Shown: positions 58,268 through 64,000 of the stretch, in pieces
Layout: every line of letters starts with the position of its first letter
Numbering within the stretch: the first letter of the stretch is position 1
From: Massilia mucilaginosa
GTDB lineage: Bacteria > Pseudomonadota > Gammaproteobacteria > Burkholderiales > Burkholderiaceae_D
DNA length: 64,000 nt
Reading direction: 5' to 3'
NCBI RefSeq assembly: GCF_011682145.1
Contig: NZ_WHJH01000015.1
Location: 1 to 64,000, forward strand
Translations under genes and position numbers: made by a program
Notes under the pieces: generated by a model
What the model was told of the DNA's origin: nothing
What the model saw: the letters and a program-made list of their open reading frames with translations, nothing else
The model's database searches: none

Positions 58268-59476
58268 TCAGTCCTTGAGTACAGTGAGAACTTCGTAGCA
58301 GGCGCCCATGGTGTGATAGTCGACTTTGCCGGCCGGGCTCTTTTCGTCGCTCAGCTTGGCGTTGGAAGGGCTGAGAATACGGTACCACGCGCCGTGCCGG
58401 TGGTCGACGAAGTGGGTCCAGCTGTATTCCCAGATGCGCTGGTACCAGTCCCAGTACACCGCTTCGCCCGTGCGCGCGCCCAGCAGCGCGGCCGCGGCCA
58501 GGCTCTCGGCCTGCACCCAGAAGTATTTGTGGCCGTCGCAGATGCTGTCGTCGGGCGCGAAGCCGTAGAAGATGCCGCCGTGCCGCGCATCCCAGGCCTT
58601 GTCCATCGCCTGCAAAAACAGCGCGGAGGCGCGCGGCAGCAGCCACTTGCTGTCGCCGTTCAGGTGCGCCTGGTGGCGTTCGAGGATCAGCAGCAGCTTG
58701 CTCCACTCGGTCAGGTGGCCCGGCTGGAATCCCCACGGGCGGAAGATGTTGGTGCTGTCGTGGCGGTTGTACTCCATGTCGACCGACCAGTCGGCGTGGT
58801 AGTGCTCCCACACGGTGTTGGCGCACAGCGCGGCCTGGCGCACGGTGATGTTGTGGGCCAGCGTTTCGGCGCGGTGCAGGTAGATCTTGTCGCCAGTGGC
58901 TTCAAAAGCGCTGATCAGCGCTTCGCAGGCGTGCATGTTGGCGTTCTGGCCGCGATATTGGGCCAGCTGCGACCAGTCGGCGCTCGCTTCGTCGGCATAC
59001 AGGCCATGTTGCGGCTCCCAGAAGCGGTGCTCCATCAGCGCGAAGGTCTCTTCGATATGCTGGCGCGCTTCCTGCACGCCGGCCATCAGCGCATGCGAGT
59101 ACGCCAGCAGCACGAAGGCCAGGCCGTAGCAGTGGTTGGTGGCATCAAGAACTTCGCCCTTGCCGTCGGCCCAGCGCAACTGCCAGCAATAGCCGCCGGT
59201 GGCCGGGTTGCGGTGCGCCGCGCGCAGGAAGTCCAGGCCGTGCAGGAGGCGCTGCTGGTCGGCCGGGTCGCCGAACTGGCGGAACGCCATCGCATGATTG
59301 AAAATGAAACGCGTGCTGCTGACCAGGTGGCGCGTGTGGGCGTCGTAGACGGTGCCGTCGTCCTTGTAAAAGTGATAGAAGCCGCCGCTCGGATCGACGC
59401 AGCACGGATCGTAAAAGCGTTTGGTGTGGCGAATGTGGTCGAGCAGGGTGTCGCGTGAACGGAAATCGGGGGCCAT
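58268..59476 (-). CDS. AGE family epimerase/isomerase (mannose isomerase or cellobiose 2-epimerase type)
   Basis: The ATG at 59476 gives 402 residues of the alpha/alpha-barrel N-acylglucosamine 2-epimerase family. Key segments are RFIFNHAMAFRQF, NANMHACEALISAFEATGD, RPWGFQPGHLTEWSKLLL (catalytic His) and YFWVQAESLAAAALLG. In the same family YihS and mannose isomerases convert mannose to fructose, and others epimerise cellobiose. The neighbouring sugar kinase suggests a monosaccharide. It lies between lacI and the kinase on one strand. Confidence 0.85.
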   Translation of the reverse strand: MAPDFRSRDTLLDHIRHTKRFYDPCCVDPSGGFYHFYKDDGTVYDAHTRHLVSSTRFIFNHAMAFRQFGDPADQQRLLHGLDFLRAAHRNPATGGYCWQLRWADGKGEVLDATNHCYGLAFVLLAYSHALMAGVQEARQHIEETFALMEHRFWEPQHGLYADEASADWSQLAQYRGQNANMHACEALISAFEATGDKIYLHRAETLAHNITVRQAALCANTVWEHYHADWSVDMEYNRHDSTNIFRPWGFQPGHLTEWSKLLLILERHQAHLNGDSKWLLPRASALFLQAMDKAWDARHGGIFYGFAPDDSICDGHKYFWVQAESLAAAALLGARTGEAVYWDWYQRIWEYSWTHFVDHRHGAWYRILSPSNAKLSDEKSPAGKVDYHTMGACYEVLTVLKD

Positions 59477-59582
59477 CGTCAAGTCTCGTCGTAAAAAACA
59501 GGGTGTAAAAATATGCGTGCGGACGCGGGCCGGCAGGGGCGCGCTGGCGCGTCGCTTGCTCAGTCGGTGAAGTAAGTTCGCT

Positions 59583-60704
59583 CTATTTGTGCGGCCCGAA
59601 GTCGTCGCACACCGTACTGGCGCGCACGATCAGCTCCACCGGCGCGACCTGCTCGACGGGCGGTTCCTGATGGTCGCGCAGCAGCAGCTCGACGCCCATC
59701 GCACCGAGCTGCTTCTTGTCGATGCGCAGGGTGGTCAGGGGACGGTGTCCGAGCACCGCGCTGGAGATGTCGTCGAAGCCGACGATCGACACATCGTGCG
59801 GCACCGTCAGGCCGGCCGCCAGGCAGCAGCGCATCGCCACCAGGGCGGCGCTGTCGTTGTAGCAGAACACCGCGTCCGGCGGGTTGGGCAGGGCCAGCAG
59901 CGACTGCATCGCTTCGCAGGCGCCGGTTTCGAGGTCGACGCCGTCCGGCAGGCTCGCTTCCAGGCGCGGGTCGGCCAGCATGCCGGATTCGAACAGGGCC
60001 TGGCGGTAGCCCTTGTTCCGTTCGCGCACGCTGTAGTGGCCGAGCGAACCCGAAATCATGCCGATGCGCGTGCGCCCCAGGCCGATCAGGTGTTTGGTGG
60101 CCAGGTAGCCGCCCATGAAATTATCCGGATTGACGGAGCTGTAACCGCGCAGCTTCATGTCGATCAGGACCAGCGGCTTGCCGCCCGCGCGCAGGGCGCC
60201 CAGCAGCTCGGGCTCGAAGAAGCCGGCGCACACCACCGCGTCCGGCGCGTGCATGCGCAACTGCTCGGTCACGCCGTCGGCCGGGCCGACCGCCATGAAC
60301 GAGAGCACGATGCCCTGCTTGCGGCAGGCTTCCTCGGCACCGTGCAGCACCGGCGAATAGAACGGGCTGCTGGCGGCCGTGTTGTGCTGGCGGTGCAGCA
60401 GAAAGGTCAGGCGGCGCATGCGCTTGCGCCGCAGGTTGGCAAAATCGTAGCCCAGCGTATGGGCGGCCGACAGCACCATCTGGCGCGTGGTCTCGGTCAG
60501 TCCCGGCTCGTTCTTGAGCGCGCGCGAAATGGTCCCCGCCGAGACGCCGGCAAACTTGGCGATGTCGCGGATGGTGACGTTCGATGGGCTGGCGGCGCTC
60601 ATCGGAACGGGACGTTCGGGCAGCGCGCGGTCAAGCGGTACGGGGTCGGATGCGTCACAAGGTTCTCCAGTGGCAGATGCCTTTTTATGCTGAGAGTCTT
60701 GCAT
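59583..60704 (-). CDS. LacI family transcriptional regulator
   Basis: The 373-residue protein has a LacI helix-turn-helix (VTIRDIAKFAGVSAGTISRAL, about 43-63) and a periplasmic-binding-protein-like ligand domain (about 95-365), with PDAVFCYNDSAALVAM and SIVGFDDI as landmarks. The true start may be residue 35 (60602, MSAASPSNVT). It sits between the AGE gene and the divergent GH3 gene, so it likely controls both strands through the operator candidates at 60737-60846. Confidence 0.9.
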   Translation of the reverse strand: MQDSQHKKASATGEPCDASDPVPLDRALPERPVPMSAASPSNVTIRDIAKFAGVSAGTISRALKNEPGLTETTRQMVLSAAHTLGYDFANLRRKRMRRLTFLLHRQHNTAASSPFYSPVLHGAEEACRKQGIVLSFMAVGPADGVTEQLRMHAPDAVVCAGFFEPELLGALRAGGKPLVLIDMKLRGYSSVNPDNFMGGYLATKHLIGLGRTRIGMISGSLGHYSVRERNKGYRQALFESGMLADPRLEASLPDGVDLETGACEAMQSLLALPNPPDAVFCYNDSAALVAMRCCLAAGLTVPHDVSIVGFDDISSAVLGHRPLTTLRIDKKQLGAMGVELLLRDHQEPPVEQVAPVELIVRASTVCDDFGPHK

Positions 60705-60736
60705 ATCGATTAGTCCATGGTCAAACGATTGGTCCG

Positions 60737-60769
60737 GTTTGCAAACAGTTTAGCCGGGTTTTACTAAAC
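60737..60769. promoter_or_regulatory. LacI operator candidates in the divergent promoter region
   Basis: GTTTGCAAAC at 60737-60746 is a perfect palindrome with a central GC, like LacI-type operators. GTTTAG (60748-60753) and CTAAAC (60764-60769) form an inverted pair with a 10-base spacer directly beside it. Confidence 0.5.
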
Positions 60770-60823
60770 AGGGCAGCGCCGCCTGCTGGAGAAGCCACAG
60801 CGCCCCGCGCTCGGCCTCCAGCG

Positions 60824-60846
60824 TGTTTAGCGATCAGGGCTAAACA
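60824..60846. promoter_or_regulatory. Inverted repeat upstream of GH3 gene (operator candidate)
   Basis: TGTTTAGC (60824-60831) and GCTAAACA (60839-60846) are perfect complements with a seven-base spacer. The GTTTAG core is shared with the pair at 60748-60769, suggesting one regulator binding two sites. Confidence 0.5.
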
Positions 60847-60971
60847 TGGTCGAAAGTGCCATTTTTTGTTTGACCGGCCAATGCTCCGCATGCACACTCG
60901 CCTCATCCATATAAACCGGCCGGCGACCTTTCCAGGCGCCGAGCGGGTAAATACAAAAGGAGACACGCACG

Positions 60972-63212
60972 ATGAATACCCTGACCAAACACGCCCTGGC
61001 CGTGGCGATTGCGGCCGCGCTGCCTCTATTGGCCGGCGCCGAAACACCCAAGCCCTGGCTGGACCCGGCGCTTGGCGCCGGCCAGCGCGCCACCCTGGCG
61101 CTCAAGGAAATGACCCAGGAAGAAAAGCTGCAATGGGTGTACGGCTATTTCGGCGCCGACTTCGCACCCAAGAAAACCGTCAAGATCGCCGCCGCCCTGC
61201 CGTCGTCGGCCGGCTACATTCCGGGTGTGGCGCGTCTTGGCTTGCCGGCGCTGTTCGAAACCGACGCCGGACTTGGCGTGGCCTCGCAGGCCAGCGCCAA
61301 TCCGCGCGAGCGCACCTCGCTGCCGTCGGGCCTTGCCACGGCGGCCACCTGGAACCCGGCGCTGGCCTACCAGGGCGGCGCGATGATCGGAGCGGAAGCG
61401 CGCGCCTCGGGCTTTAACGTGATGCTGGCCGGCGGCGTGAACCTGATGCGCGATCCGCGCAACGGCCGCAACTTCGAATACGCCGGCGAAGACCCGCTGC
61501 TGTCCGGGATCATGGTGGGGCAGGCGGTCAAGGGCATCGGGTCCAACCATCTGATTTCGACCGTCAAGCACTATGCGCTGAACAACCAGGAGACCGGCCG
61601 CACCGAACTCGATGCGCGCATCGGCAACGTGGCGGCGCGCACCAGCGACCTGCTGGCCATGCAGCTGGTGATCGAACAGGGCAACCCGGGCTCGGTCATG
61701 TGCGCCTACAACCGCGTCAACGGTCCGTACGCGTGCGAGAACGCGTGGCTGCTTAACGAAGTGCTCAAGCAGGACTGGGGCTTCAAGGGCTATGTGATGT
61801 CCGACTGGGGCGCGGTGCACAGCACCGTGGCATCGGCCAACAATGGGCTGGACCAGCAGTCCGGCTCCGAATTCGACAAGTCGCCGTATTTTGCGGGCGC
61901 GCTGGAAGAAGCGGTCAAGACCGGGGCCGTGCCGCAGGCGCGCCTGGACAATATGGTGCACCGCATCCTGTTCGCCATGTTCGACAAGGGCGTGGTGGAT
62001 CATCCGGTCAAGCCCGATGGCGCGATCGACTTCGCCGGGCATGGCCTGATCAGCCGCGCGGGCGCTGAAGAGAGCATGGTCCTGCTCAAGAACGCGAATC
62101 GAATGCTCCCTTTGCGCAAGGACGTGAAAACGATTGCAGTGATCGGTGGCTACGCCGACAAGGGTGTTTTGTCCGGCGGCGGGTCGTCGCAGGTGTATCC
62201 GATTGGCGGCAGCGCGGTCAAGGGTTTGCTGCCGGCCACGTGGCCCGGTCCCGTGGTGTACCACCCCTCCGCGCCGGTGACCGAAATCGGCAAGCTGGCG
62301 CCCGCAACCAGGGTCGTTTTCGACAGCGGCGCCGATCCTGCCGTGGCGGCGCAACTGGCCGCCACGGCGGATGCGGTCATTGTCTTCGGCACCCACTGGA
62401 TTGGTGAAGCCAACGATGCGGTGGATCTGTCGCTGCCGGACAAGCAGGATGCCTTGATTGACGCCGTCGCCAGCGCCAATCCGCGCACCGTGGTGGTGCT
62501 GGAAACGGGCGGGCCGGTCCTGATGCCGTGGCTCGACAAGACCGCGGCGGTGCTGCAAGCCTGGTACCCGGGCACGCGCGGCGGCGAGGCGATCGCGCGC
62601 GTGCTGTTCGGCGACGTCAATCCGTCCGGTCACCTGCCGGCCACCTTCCCGGCATCGCTGGCCCAACTGCCGCGCCCCGTGCTCGATGGCGACCCGGCCA
62701 AGCCGCAGATGCAGTTCAAGGTCGATTATCACGAAGGCGCTGCGGTCGGCTACAAGTGGTTCGACCTCAAAAAGCACAAGCCGCTGTTCCCGTTCGGGCA
62801 TGGCTTGTCGTACACGCAGTTTGCGTATTCAGGCCTGGCGGGCGAGTACAAGAACGGCCAGCTGCAGGTGCGCTTCAAGGTGGCTAACACGGGCAAGGTG
62901 GCCGGCAAGGACGTGGCGCAACTGTATGTGGCGCCAGTCGGCGCTCGCTGGGAAGCGCCCAAGCGCCTGGCCGGCTGGGACAAGGTCGACCTGCAGCCGG
63001 GCGAAAGCCGCGACGTGACCCTGACGGTGGAGCCGCGCATGCTGGCCGTGCTCGATGGCCCGTCCAAGACCTGGCGCATCGCCAGGGGCAAATACAAGCT
63101 GATACTGGCGCAGGATGCCGCCGGCACCGGTGAAAGCAGCATCATGGTCGACCTGCCCGCGCGCACGCTCGACCTTCATGGCAAAGCACTTCCTTCAAAC
63201 GTGAAAAGGTAG
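60972..63212 (+). CDS. Glycoside hydrolase family 3 enzyme (beta-glucosidase type)
   Basis: The 746-residue exported protein has a signal peptide (ALAVAIAAALPLLAGA). It has an N-terminal GH3 TIM barrel with the catalytic Asp278 in GYVMSDWGA and the substrate motif STVKHYALNNQ. A C-terminal alpha/beta sandwich and a fibronectin III-like end domain (about 650-740) follow. Family members cleave beta-linked gluco-, xylo- or manno-oligosaccharides from the non-reducing end. The next gene, a GH5 enzyme, is six bases downstream, indicating joint polysaccharide breakdown. It is divergent from lacI. Confidence 0.9.
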   Translation: MNTLTKHALAVAIAAALPLLAGAETPKPWLDPALGAGQRATLALKEMTQEEKLQWVYGYFGADFAPKKTVKIAAALPSSAGYIPGVARLGLPALFETDAGLGVASQASANPRERTSLPSGLATAATWNPALAYQGGAMIGAEARASGFNVMLAGGVNLMRDPRNGRNFEYAGEDPLLSGIMVGQAVKGIGSNHLISTVKHYALNNQETGRTELDARIGNVAARTSDLLAMQLVIEQGNPGSVMCAYNRVNGPYACENAWLLNEVLKQDWGFKGYVMSDWGAVHSTVASANNGLDQQSGSEFDKSPYFAGALEEAVKTGAVPQARLDNMVHRILFAMFDKGVVDHPVKPDGAIDFAGHGLISRAGAEESMVLLKNANRMLPLRKDVKTIAVIGGYADKGVLSGGGSSQVYPIGGSAVKGLLPATWPGPVVYHPSAPVTEIGKLAPATRVVFDSGADPAVAAQLAATADAVIVFGTHWIGEANDAVDLSLPDKQDALIDAVASANPRTVVVLETGGPVLMPWLDKTAAVLQAWYPGTRGGEAIARVLFGDVNPSGHLPATFPASLAQLPRPVLDGDPAKPQMQFKVDYHEGAAVGYKWFDLKKHKPLFPFGHGLSYTQFAYSGLAGEYKNGQLQVRFKVANTGKVAGKDVAQLYVAPVGARWEAPKRLAGWDKVDLQPGESRDVTLTVEPRMLAVLDGPSKTWRIARGKYKLILAQDAAGTGESSIMVDLPARTLDLHGKALPSNVKR

Positions 63213-63218
63213 AACGCG

Positions 63219-64000
63219 ATGATCAAGATGAACCAAGTGGTTGCGGCATTGGCGATGGCGGGTCTGGTCGGTGGCGCGGCGGCAGCGGCGGCGCCGGTGA
63301 GCACGGCGGGAAAGAGCGAGTTCGTGACGGTCAAAAAGACGCACTTCGCGCGCAAGGGCAAAACGTATTACATCGCTGGCGCCAATTTCTGGTACGGCGG
63401 CTATCTGGGTTCGCCGTCCGGCGTGGGCGAGCGCGCGCGCCTGCGCAAGGAGCTCGACACCATGAAGGCGATCGGCATCAACAACGTGCGCGTGCTGGCC
63501 GTCTCCGAAAAAACCGACATGAGCAGCGCCGTGCGCCCGGCCACCACCAACGGCCCGGGCAAGTACGATGAAGACCTGCTGGCCGGCCTCGACTTCCTGG
63601 TCGATGAACTGGGCAAGCGCGATATGACCGTGGTGCTTTACCTGAACAACTTCTGGCAATGGTCGGGCGGGATGACGCAGTACCTGAACTGGTTCGAAGG
63701 CACGCCGGCGCTCGACCCGAACGTGACCAAGGATTACGACGACTACATGGCCAGGACGGCGCGCTTCTACGCCAACAAGGAGGCGCAGAAGGAGTATCGC
63801 GGCACGATCAAAAAGATCGTCCAGCGCGTCAACACCATCAACGGCAAGCCTTACCGCGACGATCCGGTGATCATGTCGTGGCAACTGGCGAACGAGCCGC
63901 GTCCCGGCAACGGCAAGGCCAGCGACAAGGAAAAGGCGATCTATACCACATGGATCGCCGAAACGGCGCAGTACATCCATGAACTCGACAAGAACCACCT
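63219..64000 (+). CDS. Glycoside hydrolase family 5 enzyme, partial at window end (probable beta-mannanase)
   Basis: The first 260 residues are present; the gene runs off the window. It has a signal peptide (VVAALAMAGLVGGAAAA) and the start of a GH5 barrel. The segment YYIAGANFWYGGYLG and the acid/base Glu226 in WQLANEPRPG resemble subfamily 7 endo-beta-1,4-mannanases. The nucleophile Glu would lie downstream, beyond the window. It overlaps no gene and is six bases after GH3, whose AAGG end can serve as its ribosome site. Confidence 0.82.
   Translation, partial: MIKMNQVVAALAMAGLVGGAAAAAAPVSTAGKSEFVTVKKTHFARKGKTYYIAGANFWYGGYLGSPSGVGERARLRKELDTMKAIGINNVRVLAVSEKTDMSSAVRPATTNGPGKYDEDLLAGLDFLVDELGKRDMTVVLYLNNFWQWSGGMTQYLNWFEGTPALDPNVTKDYDDYMARTARFYANKEAQKEYRGTIKKIVQRVNTINGKPYRDDPVIMSWQLANEPRPGNGKASDKEKAIYTTWIAETAQYIHELDKNH

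Overview
The window reads as chromosome of a high-GC betaproteobacterium, most likely Oxalobacteraceae (Massilia/Duganella/Janthinobacterium type). Reasons seen in sequence: strong GC bias at third codon positions; the gene orders amgK-murU-pepP-ubiH, lptD-surA-pdxA-rsmA, fur/bamE-dapB and leuS-lptE-holA-proA; and LPS-assembly genes (lptD, lptE, bamE, surA) of a Gram-negative envelope. The genus is inferred, not proven.

Layout. 1-410: edge of an IS66-type element. 500-4200: a lipoprotein, a PAS-GGDEF diguanylate cyclase and a methyl-accepting chemotaxis protein. 4245-8540 (minus): cell-wall recycling kinase AmgK and uridylyltransferase MurU, aminopeptidase P and a ubiquinone-type hydroxylase. 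8638-14580 (plus): lptD, surA, pdxA, rsmA and a small DUF5710 protein. 14717-19760: a Tat-exported PhoX phosphatase behind a clear Pho box, a serine hydrolase and two paralogous lipoproteins. 19968-26455: HAD phosphatase, hrcA, fur, bamE, dapB, exbB/exbD, a lone barstar, a VOC protein and an AraC regulator. 26520-32915: a coiled-coil membrane protein, then leuS-lptE-holA-proA. 32932-34974: an AT-rich two-gene insertion (AAA ATPase plus a small TOPRIM-like protein) inside the housekeeping run, followed by hemJ, a DsbA-fold isomerase, rlmL and a Bcr/CflA exporter. 38871-43885: a response regulator-PAS-GGDEF-EAL protein and a LexA-box-controlled DNA-repair pair (radical SAM protein plus a UdgX fusion). 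43911-49646: acyltransferase, two tRNA genes (Arg-CCG, Gly-CCC) and an accessory stretch with a three-gene PIN-domain module, a CI/Cro-like divergent pair and a holin. 49724-57295: trmB, DUF418, EamA and AraC genes, a palindromic MITE-like element, recQ, uppP and a DUF1275 protein. 57322-64000: a sugar-use locus with PfkB kinase, AGE-family isomerase/epimerase and LacI on one strand and GH3 and GH5 glycosidases on the other.

How the parts fit. The last locus is best read as beta-mannan/beta-glucan use: GH5 cuts the polymer, GH3 releases monosaccharide, the AGE-family enzyme could isomerise mannose to fructose, the PfkB kinase phosphorylates it and LacI senses a sugar; the substrate is inferred. 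The most interesting accessory items are the ATPase/TOPRIM-like pair (candidate defence system), the SOS-controlled radical SAM-UdgX pair, the PIN three-gene module and the palindromic element that supplies the recQ stop codon.
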